Below are positions 33,288 to 41,239 of a stretch of 64,000 nt of DNA, one piece after another. The notes under the pieces were generated by a model. It made no database searches and was not told the DNA's origin. It was given only the letters and a program-made list of their open reading frames with translations. The position numbers and the translations under genes were made by a program. The stretch is from UBA288 sp050178135 (lineage in GTDB: Archaea; Halobacteriota; Methanomicrobia; Methanomicrobiales; Methanospirillaceae), in assembly GCA_050178135.1 (NCBI GenBank), contig JBFXGJ010000004.1, positions 1 through 64,000 on the forward strand, written 5' to 3'. The stretch's first letter is position 1; the number at the start of each line of letters is the position of its first letter.

Positions 33288-33314
33288 GGGTATATGTATT
33301 ACGAATTTCGTAAT
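33288..33314 (-). promoter_or_regulatory. marR promoter with perfect 8-bp palindrome (predicted operator)
   Basis: ATTACGAA-T-TTCGTAAT at 33298-33314 is a perfect inverted repeat in otherwise GC-rich DNA. It abuts the TATA-like element AATACATATACCC (33288-33300 on the minus strand) and is placed about 40-65 nt before the marR start. The size and symmetry are those of a MarR dimer operator, and bound protein would mask TFB/TBP sites. Confidence 0.7.
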
Positions 33315-33383
33315 TTCTAGGGTTCGAACAATGCCCCGGGGGGCGGCGTTCGTGCGTCCCCCTTTTTACGGCCAGCTCGGACC

Positions 33384-34448
33384 TCAGAGGACCTCCTCTA
33401 CCAGCAGGACGAGCCCGAGTCCCACCATCAGCGCACCCGAGAGACCGAGAACGAGCCGCCGCCGTCCCTCCCGCCAGGCGTCGATTCGGCCAGGCCCCAT
33501 CCCTCCGGCGAATGCCCCGACGATCAGGATGAGCGGGGCGACGAAACAGAGGTTATAGAGGACCAGGAGCGGCAGTGCCACCGAGAGAGACCCCCCGGCG
33601 AGCAGCCCGAGGACGCCGAGGTAGACACCCCCCGTGCAGGGGAGCTCGACGAGCCCGAGCGCGATCCCGAGGAGAAACGCCGCCGTCGGGCCTGCCGCCT
33701 GCAGGGAGGCGATCCAGCGGCCCGTGGCCTTTCGCCCGGCATCGGGGATCGCGAAATGGAAAGGTCCGTCGGGCAGGACGGCTGATACGAGCACGGCGAG
33801 CCCGAGCAGGAGGGCCACGATGCCGGCCCCCATCCGAAAGGCGGACGCGACGTCGGCGATGCCGACCACGGTCACGATCCCCAGTCCGGCGGCGAGGTAG
33901 CAGAGAAAGATCCCGGCAGTGTACGCGCCCCCAAGGAGGACCGCCCGCCGCCGCGTCCCCGTCGCCGAGAGGGTGCCGAGGAGGAGAGCGAGAACGGCGA
34001 ACGCGCAGGGGTTGACCCCGTCAACCAGTCCCGCCGATGCGACGAGAACTGGGGTGAGCGGAGTGAGCGCAGAACCGTTCGTGGTGGTGCGGCCCGTCGT
34101 CGGCACGGCGGTCGGGTCTGCGAGAAAGGCGCGGATCTCGGCGAAGCCCTGCACGGCCCGGTCCCCGGTGAAGAGGGCCGGGACGCCCGCCCGGGCCCCG
34201 TGCTGCTCGACGAGAGCAGTGAACCGCGCGGTTGTCGCGGGGTCGGAGGAGAGTTCGATAAGTTCGATCGGCTGGTCCGGGTGGGTCGCCTGGTAGGCCT
34301 CGACGAGCGGCAGTGCACGGTCGCAGTCCCCGCACCCGGGGCGGTAGGCGAAGACCCAGGGATCGCAGCTCTCCGCGACAACCGGCACGACTCCGCCCAT
34401 GACAAGGAGGGCGGCGAGCAGGAGCGGGAGGATCGGACCCGGACGCAT
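33384..34448 (-). CDS. Thioredoxin-like domain fused to CcdA/DsbD-type membrane transporter
   Basis: A 354-residue protein: signal peptide (PILPLLLAALLVMGGVVPVV), an extracytoplasmic thioredoxin-like domain with Cys39-x-x-Cys42 (GCGDCDRALPLVEAY) and a membrane domain with six or seven helices. The two membrane cysteines that carry reducing power are in DGVNPCAFAVLALLL (about residue 147) and ELPCTGGVYLGVLG (about 275). It would pass electrons from cytoplasmic thioredoxin across the membrane to extracytoplasmic disulfides. Domain order is the reverse of DsbD's C-terminal thioredoxin. The gene stands between marR and the feoAB locus. Confidence 0.9.
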   Translation of the reverse strand: MRPGPILPLLLAALLVMGGVVPVVAESCDPWVFAYRPGCGDCDRALPLVEAYQATHPDQPIELIELSSDPATTARFTALVEQHGARAGVPALFTGDRAVQGFAEIRAFLADPTAVPTTGRTTTNGSALTPLTPVLVASAGLVDGVNPCAFAVLALLLGTLSATGTRRRAVLLGGAYTAGIFLCYLAAGLGIVTVVGIADVASAFRMGAGIVALLLGLAVLVSAVLPDGPFHFAIPDAGRKATGRWIASLQAAGPTAAFLLGIALGLVELPCTGGVYLGVLGLLAGGSLSVALPLLVLYNLCFVAPLILIVGAFAGGMGPGRIDAWREGRRRLVLGLSGALMVGLGLVLLVEEVL

Positions 34449-34500
34449 GAGTGATCACGCATCGTCGGGAGAGCACATCACTCCATCGGGTGCGAAGGGT

Positions 34501-34568
34501 CCGGGAGGTGGAGTGCAGCCCTGCAGGCGTCGATGGACGATGGGTCGACCGGTTGGGCGACAGAGACG
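34501..34568 (-). pseudogene. Remnant of the 3' end of a RACo-type gene
   Basis: On the minus strand this stretch encodes VDPSSIDACRAALHLPDP, matching VDPAFIDAYTAALHIPGP at the C-terminus of the RACo-like protein encoded at 36742-38580. At DNA level 41 of 51 bases match between 34501-34550 and 36782-36832, with one 1-nt gap, and weaker similarity extends about 18 nt further. It starts 25 nt downstream of the feoB stop, has no start codon of its own and lies in the same orientation. It is a broken duplicate, not a functional gene. Confidence 0.75.
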
Positions 34569-34593
34569 ATCAGGGGATTTCTCCGCATACCTT

Positions 34594-36309
34594 TCAGAAC
34601 CCGAGGAGTGCAATCCGCATCAACCCCCCGACCAGGATTGCCGTGCAGGCCATGAAGACAGTCGCCTTCGCCATGCCCCGGACACCCAGCTCCCTGAACA
34701 TCATCGCAAAGGTACCGACGCATGGGAAGTAGATCGTGAGGAGTGTTGTCGCGATCACGAGCTGCTCCGGGCTGAGACCGAGCGGAAGGAGCATGCCGAC
34801 GGCGAGATCCTTTCGCAGGAATCCGACCAGGAGAGCTGCCGTGGTCTCTCTGGGCAGGCCGAACCATCCCTGGACGAGCGGGGTGACGAGGCCGCCCAGC
34901 CACGTCAGCACGCCGACGGCGTAGAGGAGGTTGACGAGGATGATCCCGAGAAACAGGAAGGGAATGGCCTCACGGATGAACCCGTGAACCCGCATCCAGG
35001 TCTTCTTCAGCACGGTCGCCGGGTCCGGCCTGCGGTAGGGGGGGATATCCAGGCAGATCTCCGGGCCGTCTCCGGGGAGGAGTCGGTTCAGGATGAATCC
35101 CGCCGAGACGAAGACGAAAAAGAGTGTCCCGAAGACCATAAGGATGTATCCTGGACCGTAGGGTCCGAGAACCCCGAAGACCATCGCGTTCTTGGCCATG
35201 CAGGGGACGGAGATCGCCAGGAGGGTCGTGGCAATAAAGCGCTGTTTCTCCGTCTCCAGGTTCCTTGCCGCCAGGACGCCGGGGACGTTGCATCCGAGTC
35301 CCAGGAAGACCGGGATGACCGCGAACCCGTGGAGCCCGAACCGGTGGAAGATCGTGTCGGTGAGGGTCGCCAGTCGCGGGAGGTATCCCGAGTCCTCGAA
35401 GACTGCCAGTACCGAGTAGAAGGAGATGATGTAGGGGAGCACCATCGCGAACGGGACGTAGAGCCCCGTGGTGAGCAGGCCCATCGACTGGACAAAATCG
35501 ATCCGGCCGTCGACGAGGTCCCCGATCAGCACCCTCTGGAGGATCCCCGGGCCGAGGCTGTTGGTGAGCGTCATAAGAACGGGGGTGTAGAGTGCGAAGA
35601 GCGGGTCGAAGACGAAAGTGATCAGGACCTCACCGATCGCCGTCACCAACCAGAGCGCGCCGATCATAACGCAGACCGCAAAAGGAAAACCGGTGAATGG
35701 CCGTATCGACGCCTCCGAGAGCCGATCCCACAGGGTATGGTGGCGGTGTATCACCTGCTGTACCGTCCTGACGATCTCCCCGATTCGGATCCACCGGGTG
35801 TCATCGGTCCTCCTCACGGTCTGCCGCGGCGTCCAGGGCTCATCGAGGTGGTTGACCAGCTCTCGAATTCCCTCCCCGCTCAGTGCGACTGTAGGGACCA
35901 CCGGAACCTGGAGCTCGTGTTCCAGCAGTTCTACATCGATGAGGATCCCGAGGTGGCGTGCCTCGTCCCACATGTTGAGGGCAACGACGGCGGGCCTGTC
36001 CTGTTCCAGGATCTGCAGCGCCAGGTAGAGGTTGCGTTCCAGGTTGGTGGCGTCCACGACAACGATGACCCGGTCCGCCTGCTGGAACATCTCGAGGGCG
36101 ACTTCCTCGGCCCGGTTGGATGGTTCGAGCGAGTACGTCCCGGGTGCGTCGAGGATCTCGTATCCTTCCCTCCCGAGGCAGATCCTCCCCCTTGAGAAAT
36201 CGACGGTCGTCCCCGGGTAGTTCGAGGTGATCACGCTCGCCCCGGTCAGCCGGGAGAAGACCACGCTCTTCCCAACATTGGGGTTCCCCATCAGGACGAT
36301 CTTCTTCAT
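34594..36309 (-). CDS. feoB: Ferrous iron transporter FeoB
   Basis: A 571-residue membrane GTPase for Fe(II) uptake. The N-terminal G domain shows G1 GNPNVGKS (residues 8-15), G3 DAPG (54-57) and G4 NMWD (112-115). The membrane part from about residue 220 has the two Gate motifs, with conserved cysteine-containing segments GLGCNVPGVLAARN and TIYFPCVGTFAMMFRELG. It is shorter than the 770-residue bacterial protein but normal in core content. The start ATG overlaps the feoA stop (ATGA). An RACo-like 3' fragment directly follows it. Confidence 0.96.
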   Translation of the reverse strand: MKKIVLMGNPNVGKSVVFSRLTGASVITSNYPGTTVDFSRGRICLGREGYEILDAPGTYSLEPSNRAEEVALEMFQQADRVIVVVDATNLERNLYLALQILEQDRPAVVALNMWDEARHLGILIDVELLEHELQVPVVPTVALSGEGIRELVNHLDEPWTPRQTVRRTDDTRWIRIGEIVRTVQQVIHRHHTLWDRLSEASIRPFTGFPFAVCVMIGALWLVTAIGEVLITFVFDPLFALYTPVLMTLTNSLGPGILQRVLIGDLVDGRIDFVQSMGLLTTGLYVPFAMVLPYIISFYSVLAVFEDSGYLPRLATLTDTIFHRFGLHGFAVIPVFLGLGCNVPGVLAARNLETEKQRFIATTLLAISVPCMAKNAMVFGVLGPYGPGYILMVFGTLFFVFVSAGFILNRLLPGDGPEICLDIPPYRRPDPATVLKKTWMRVHGFIREAIPFLFLGIILVNLLYAVGVLTWLGGLVTPLVQGWFGLPRETTAALLVGFLRKDLAVGMLLPLGLSPEQLVIATTLLTIYFPCVGTFAMMFRELGVRGMAKATVFMACTAILVGGLMRIALLGF

Positions 36310-36539
36310 TCGGGCGGACCCGTGAGGATCTGACTGGCCATTCCGCGACCCAGGGTCACCTCCCTGCCGTCCACATCGACGACGACCGGTCCGCCGAAGA
36401 GGTGTTTCGCCACGAGACGGACCCGGGTCCCTTCGCGGAGCCCCATCTCCACCATCTTCTTTCGGAACGATGATCCACCGGCGAACCGGAGGATCACCAC
36501 CTCAGCCCCCGTAGCCAGTGCAGGGAGCGGTATCTCCAT
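36306..36539 (-). CDS. feoA: FeoA, SH3-like iron transport protein
   Basis: A 77-residue protein with the SH3-like fold of FeoA: LPALATGAEVVILRFAGGSS, KKMVEMGLREGTRVRLVAKH and a final GMASQILTG. It is thought to modulate FeoB. GGAAGGGACC lies upstream of the ATG and a TATA element is present, so feoAB forms its own two-gene operon. Confidence 0.94.
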   Translation of the reverse strand: MEIPLPALATGAEVVILRFAGGSSFRKKMVEMGLREGTRVRLVAKHLFGGPVVVDVDGREVTLGRGMASQILTGPPE

Positions 36540-36570
36540 GACGGTCCCTTCCTGTATGTCAGAATATCAC

Positions 36571-36586
36571 TCAATAAATAAAAATC
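36571..36586 (-). promoter_or_regulatory. feoAB promoter
   Basis: GATTTTTATTTATTGA on the minus strand is a strong TATA-type element about 40 nt before the feoA ATG. Between it and the gene, GAGTGATATTCTGACATAC may contain a metal-regulator site, but no clear dyad is visible. The gap up to 36741 also has CCTCCCCGAT/GATCGGGAGG (36673-36692), a near-perfect hairpin downstream of the RACo gene that may help terminate the cdh operon. Confidence 0.5.
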
Positions 36587-36741
36587 AGGCAGGAGGAACT
36601 GGGTGAAAATCGACTCTCGTGTATCGTTCTCACGCGTGATGTGGTCTCCCGAAACCTTCCGTGCCCGGGGAGCCCTCCCCGATGATCGGGAGGCACGCGA
36701 TCAGCAGAGCGGATGCGGCTCCTGTCGCGTTTCAGACCTCA

Positions 36742-38580
36742 TCACGCTGGCCCGTGTTGCTTTGGAAAGAAAGCTGGCGGCCCGGGAATGTGGAGTGCGG
36801 CCGTGTAGGCGTCGATGAATGCCGGGTCAACCAGGAGGTCGATATAGACGGTCGAGGTGGCGCAGGCGGCGGCCTCGCGGCGGCGAGATCGCGAGAGAAG
36901 CGCGGCGTAGGCCCCCGAGAGGGAGCCGTTCCCGATCGCATGCACGGCGGCGTTCGGGAACTCGGGCAGGATCCCGAACCCGTGGACGGACGCGAGGTCC
37001 GCGAAGGCTCCGAACGCCCCGGCGAGGTGGAGGTGCTGGACCTGGTCGGTCCGTACCCGGTACCGGTCGAGGAGGACCATGACCGCCCCGAGGACCGCCG
37101 CCTTGGTGTCCATCAGGTAGGCCATGTCCCGCTCCGAGATGGTGATCGCCCGCCCGGTTGCGCTCTCGTCGTCCGGGACGAGCACGAACTCGAGCCCGTC
37201 ATCCCCCGCCCGGACCCCCGGCGCACCCTCGATAAGCCGGCCGGAGAAGTCCAGGATCCGGGCGCGGTACATGGCACAGGCGGCGTCGATCAGCCCCGAG
37301 CCACAGCAGCCGCGGGGCCGTCCGCCCCCGATCACGTCGTACTCAACCGCGCCGGTGGACGGGTCGATCCGCACCCGTTCGATCGCCCCCGCCATCGCGC
37401 GCATCCCTGAGGAGATCCCGCCTCCTTCGAAGGCCGGCCCCGAGGCGCACGACGTACAGGCCCGCCACTCCCGGCACCCCAGCACGATCTCCCCGTTCGT
37501 TCCGAGGTCCACCAGGAGAGAGAGTTCGTCCGTCGCGCAGATCCCTGCCGTGAGCATGTCCCCGACCACGTCGCCGCCGACAAACCGGCTGATCGCCGGC
37601 AGGCACCGGACCGGGGTCCCGGAGCGGACCGGGATCCCGAGTTCTCCGGCGTCGAACCCGATCACCCCGCGATCGATCGGGGTATCGACCAGTTCAAGCG
37701 GCGACGGGTCCCGACCCGCCAGGAGCCAGGTCATGACGGTGTTGCCCGCAACAACAACCTCGGCAATCCTGTCCGGCATGATACCCGCCTCCTGGGTCGC
37801 TGACTGGATCACGAGTGCGATCGAGTCCGCTGCCGCCGTGCGCAGGGTCTGCCGTCCACCCGGTGTACGGCCGAAGGAGCACCGCGTCAGCAGTTCCTCG
37901 CCCCAGGTGATCTGGCGGTTGAGGGCGACCCCGGTGCCGACCACGCGGCCCGAACCGAGGTCGACGAGGGCTCCGGCGACGGTCGTGGTGCCGAGGTCCA
38001 CGGCGAGCCCGTAGAGTGGCTCCTGCTCCCGGTCGATCCAGAGGATACTGGTCGTGTCCTCATCTTCGTGGACGACCGCGATGTATCCGTTCCCCGCCTC
38101 GCGGATGAGCGCGAGGAGTTCGGGGTCGATCCCGGGCCGAACTCCGCGGTACCCGGCGAGCCGCACAGAGGCCCCGATCGAGAACGGATCCGCCTCGACC
38201 GTCACAGGGTACGCCCGGACGGCCGGATCGAGCAACTCTCTCTCGGCCAGGTCGGGGAGCAGGATCTTCGGGGCCAGGATGCGGCTCTCGACCGGGATCG
38301 TCAGCTCGGCATCTCCCACGAGGCGCGAGCGACAGGCAAGGACGTATCCCTGGGCGCGCTCGGCGGCCGAGAGCCCGTGCCGGCCGGACAGCGGCGTCTC
38401 CTCGACCGCGGAGCGTGGGGTCACGATCACCCGGCACTTCCCGCACTCCCCTGCTCCGCCGCAGATCGACTCGATCTCGATCCCGGCCCGCCGGACGAGG
38501 TCGAGGAGCCGGTCTCCCGGTTCGGCGTCGACCGTCCGGTCGGATGGTCGGATGAGGAGCCTGAGGGGGGAGGGGGTCAT
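36742..38580 (-). CDS. RACo-type reductive activator of corrinoid protein (2Fe-2S plus ASKHA ATPase domain)
   Basis: A 612-residue protein. The N-terminal ferredoxin domain has C40, C46, C49 and C83 (CGGAGECGKC, a plant-type 2Fe-2S motif). It is followed by a linker and an actin-like ATPase (ASKHA) domain with LAVDLGTTTVAGALVDL near residue 190, GNTVMTWLLAG and LLVDLGTNGEIVLG. Such proteins use ATP to return inactive Co(II) corrinoid proteins to Co(I). Placement 8 nt after cdhE means that the target is most likely the CdhDE corrinoid iron-sulfur protein. RACo itself is known from acetogens; methanogens also have RamA-like activators with different architecture. Start ATG at 38580 chosen by the ferredoxin domain. 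Confidence 0.9.
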   Translation of the reverse strand: MTPSPLRLLIRPSDRTVDAEPGDRLLDLVRRAGIEIESICGGAGECGKCRVIVTPRSAVEETPLSGRHGLSAAERAQGYVLACRSRLVGDAELTIPVESRILAPKILLPDLAERELLDPAVRAYPVTVEADPFSIGASVRLAGYRGVRPGIDPELLALIREAGNGYIAVVHEDEDTTSILWIDREQEPLYGLAVDLGTTTVAGALVDLGSGRVVGTGVALNRQITWGEELLTRCSFGRTPGGRQTLRTAAADSIALVIQSATQEAGIMPDRIAEVVVAGNTVMTWLLAGRDPSPLELVDTPIDRGVIGFDAGELGIPVRSGTPVRCLPAISRFVGGDVVGDMLTAGICATDELSLLVDLGTNGEIVLGCREWRACTSCASGPAFEGGGISSGMRAMAGAIERVRIDPSTGAVEYDVIGGGRPRGCCGSGLIDAACAMYRARILDFSGRLIEGAPGVRAGDDGLEFVLVPDDESATGRAITISERDMAYLMDTKAAVLGAVMVLLDRYRVRTDQVQHLHLAGAFGAFADLASVHGFGILPEFPNAAVHAIGNGSLSGAYAALLSRSRRREAAACATSTVYIDLLVDPAFIDAYTAALHIPGPPAFFPKQHGPA

Positions 38581-38588
38581 GGGCCGAT

Positions 38589-40010
38589 TCAGGCCGGCCC
38601 GGGTGGCCAGCGCTCCTTCAGGTACGGGCCGAGGCCCGAGGAGTCCTTCGGGCCAACGAGGACCCGCCAACCGGTCGCCTCGGCGGCCTCTCCCGAGAGC
38701 CGAGCCGCGAGCCCGGGGATCACCAGGACCCGGTGGTCCACGCGGTCGGCGATGCCCGAGGCGACCACCGCCTCGGCAATCCCGGCCGCCGAGAAGTACC
38801 GCCCGGCAACCGCGCTCTCGACAGATAGGCCGCCGGTGTCGGCGACCACGAGGAAGCACGAGAGGTTCGCCGACTTGATGTCGGACTCGACGGTGAAGTA
38901 CGTCAGCGCGTAGTTTGCCGTGATCAGGACGGGGGCGTTCCGGTCCGGCGAACCGAACTCACGAAGGCCCGCCTCGACCGCCACCGGCTTCCTCGGGTCC
39001 GTGTAGAGGTTGAACCGCCAGAAGAGGGTCGGCAGGAGCGACCACCCTGCGGTCCCCTGGAGCACCAGCAGGTCGGCATACCGCGAGAGAAGGGCAGAGG
39101 CGGTGACCGCCTCGTCGAAGGCGCACCGGACCGGGTCGATCTCCTCGCTGGCGAACGCCGCGATCGGGGCACCGAGGAGCGGATACCCGAGCAGCTCGTC
39201 GTCGCCCCGGATCGCCGCGTGACGGCAGCGGGCGAAGTTGCGGAGTGTCCGGGCAAGGCCCTCACCCGGGAAGGTGCCCGGATCGAGGACCAGGTCCTCG
39301 ATCCCCCAGGCACGCAGGGTCTTGACGAGCGACCGGAGACCGGAGAGGTCGTCTGGGGCCGAGACCGCGAGCGGGCAGCCGAACTCGAGCGCGAGACCGC
39401 CCATCTCTCGCCAGTTCATCCGATCGGCCGCGTGAATGAGGGGGCGCCGGTCACGGGCCGCCTCGAGCCCGGCTCTCAGGACAGCCGGGTCCGGAGAGCA
39501 GAGGAGAAGGGGGATCCTGCACACCTGCTGCACCGCCTCGACCGCCGCCCTGAACCGGGCCGGATCTCCCGTCGTGCTCCGGACCGCGATCGCGTCGATC
39601 CCGAGGTCGCGGCCGATGTAGTTGTACGTGAAGGTGGCCGCGGACCGGACCCTGGCCTGGAGGGCATCCAGGGGGGCCGCATCGTCGACTGCGATCGCGC
39701 AGGCGGTCGGGTAGTGATAGGTGAACTCGTGCCGCTGGACCACGTACTTGCCCCCCACCGTGATCTCCCTCTCTCCGCATCCGATCCGCACGGCGCGAAC
39801 CGGTGGGGCAAGGAGGGCCTCGAGGGCCGCCAGCGCCTCGGCGTACTCGGGGTGGGCGAGCGGGGGACACGTCTCGAGCGCCAGCTCGCGGTTGACGAGC
39901 CGGGTCGCGAATGCCATGCAGTTCGGTTCACCACACTCGCCGCAATTGGTCCGGGGGAGGAGACGGTAGACCTCGATCGGGCTCGTCTCGGTGATGGATC
40001 GCTTCGCCAT
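38589..40010 (-). CDS. cdhE: CODH/ACS corrinoid iron-sulfur protein, gamma subunit
   Basis: A 473-residue subunit carrying the 4Fe-4S cluster that reduces the corrinoid. The cluster ligands are C23, C26, C31 and C48 (NCGECGEPNC, then ETC), the expected C-x2-C-x4-C-x16-C. The middle is a TIM barrel and the C-terminal domain binds the corrinoid (VLITANYALTYFTVESDI, SVESAVAGRYFSAAGIAE). It accepts or donates the methyl group between tetrahydrosarcinapterin/methanopterin and acetyl-CoA synthase. The ATG overlaps the cdhD stop by 1 nt. Confidence 0.96.
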   Translation of the reverse strand: MAKRSITETSPIEVYRLLPRTNCGECGEPNCMAFATRLVNRELALETCPPLAHPEYAEALAALEALLAPPVRAVRIGCGEREITVGGKYVVQRHEFTYHYPTACAIAVDDAAPLDALQARVRSAATFTYNYIGRDLGIDAIAVRSTTGDPARFRAAVEAVQQVCRIPLLLCSPDPAVLRAGLEAARDRRPLIHAADRMNWREMGGLALEFGCPLAVSAPDDLSGLRSLVKTLRAWGIEDLVLDPGTFPGEGLARTLRNFARCRHAAIRGDDELLGYPLLGAPIAAFASEEIDPVRCAFDEAVTASALLSRYADLLVLQGTAGWSLLPTLFWRFNLYTDPRKPVAVEAGLREFGSPDRNAPVLITANYALTYFTVESDIKSANLSCFLVVADTGGLSVESAVAGRYFSAAGIAEAVVASGIADRVDHRVLVIPGLAARLSGEAAEATGWRVLVGPKDSSGLGPYLKERWPPGPA

Positions 40011-41239
40011 CAGGCATCACCCCCCAGGGAAGCGGTTACCCAGTCGTTCGCGTGCCCCTCGGGGACCTCCTCGAGCGGCCATGCGCAAAGGGCGCTGATC
40101 ATTCGCCGGAGGGCGCCGATCGCGGCGGGGTGCGACATCATGAAGATATCCACACCGGCGAGCAGGAGCGAGAGGGCGGTCTCCGCCTCCCAGAGGGGCC
40201 CGCGGAGCTCGGGGCCGCCGTAGGTCGGCGGCATCGGCATCCAGGCCTCTCGAGCAGCCCAGGCGTTGGTCGAGCCCGAGATCGTCGGGTGCTGCAGCTC
40301 GGCATCCCCCATCAGGGCTGCATGCCGGGCCCTCTCGTGGATCGAGAACGAGTACTCGAGGCCGTAGCCGAGTGCGACGGTCGTGAGGTCCATCACGATC
40401 TGGTCGGGCGGGAGGTACTCGTAGAGCCGGCGGTTCAGTTCCTTTGCATCGTTCAGCTCGAGGCCCGTGAACGCGAGCAGGTTGTGACCGTGCTCCGCCG
40501 CTGCCCGCGCGACCTTCTCGAGGGTCTTCGCGGTCGCCATGTCGAGCGTGACGGAGTTGAGGAGGAGCCGTTCCCCCGCGGCCATCGCGGCGACCTCCGA
40601 GAAGACGTCTGCGTCCTTCCGGGGGTCCCCGCACCCGCCGATGATCAGGGGGACGTCCACCGCCTGGAGCACGGACTCGACCGTGGCAGCGGCCTCCCGT
40701 GGGCTCGCGTTCCGGATCAGCGGATCGGTCGAGAGGAGATGAACCGTGACCGCCCTTGCACCGTATTTGGTGACGTTCAGCCGTGCCCACTCCGCCGGGT
40801 CGTCGCGGACCTCCTCGAAGGGGGCCCGGAGGGCCTTCGGCATCGGCACACGGGTGTCGAAGACATCCATCGAGATGACCGGCAGGTTCACCACCGGACG
40901 GTCGAAGAGCGAGAAAGCGGGGGCATCGGCACCGCCGATCGTGAGCGACCGTCCGCGCGAGCCGCCGTCGAGCCGGGTGGCACCGAGCACGACCTCGCGG
41001 ATATGGCCCGGGTAGGTGGGATGTTCTGCGGCGTACTCTGCGGACAGCAGCTGGTCCGGCCGCTCTGGCACAGGGGCGGGGGGAAGTCCGCCGTTTGCCA
41101 GGGCGAACGCGCCGAGGGGGAGGCGAAGCTCGAGCTCGTCCAGTTCGAGGCAGAATCCCTCGAGTTCGACCCGGCCGGCAGTACGGAGGAGGGCGAGCAG
41201 TTCGGGCCCGAGGGCCCCGACCAGGTCCCGGCCGTTCAT
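40010..41239 (-). CDS. cdhD: CODH/ACS corrinoid iron-sulfur protein, delta subunit
   Basis: A 409-residue TIM-barrel subunit, partner of CdhE. Family segments include TYPGHIREVVLGATRLDGGS, VVNLPVISMDVFDT, PLIIGGCGDPRKDADVFSEV and TISGSTNAWAAREAWMP. The family is often about 430 residues. The ATG at 41239 overlaps the cdhC stop (ATGA) and has GGGGAGGGGACC upstream. It lacks cluster cysteines, as expected. Confidence 0.95.
   Translation of the reverse strand: MNGRDLVGALGPELLALLRTAGRVELEGFCLELDELELRLPLGAFALANGGLPPAPVPERPDQLLSAEYAAEHPTYPGHIREVVLGATRLDGGSRGRSLTIGGADAPAFSLFDRPVVNLPVISMDVFDTRVPMPKALRAPFEEVRDDPAEWARLNVTKYGARAVTVHLLSTDPLIRNASPREAAATVESVLQAVDVPLIIGGCGDPRKDADVFSEVAAMAAGERLLLNSVTLDMATAKTLEKVARAAAEHGHNLLAFTGLELNDAKELNRRLYEYLPPDQIVMDLTTVALGYGLEYSFSIHERARHAALMGDAELQHPTISGSTNAWAAREAWMPMPPTYGGPELRGPLWEAETALSLLLAGVDIFMMSHPAAIGALRRMISALCAWPLEEVPEGHANDWVTASLGGDA

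Noticed and set aside
34478..34903. 141-codon minus-strand ORF at the feoB 3' end, considered as a gene
   Set aside because: Most of it overlaps feoB in another frame; only its last part matches the RACo C-terminus, so it is described as a remnant instead.
36673..36692. Hairpin CCTCCCCGAT/GATCGGGAGG as an intrinsic bacterial-type terminator
   Set aside because: There is no T-run after it and archaeal termination does not depend on hairpins; noted only as a possible aid within the feoAB promoter entry.
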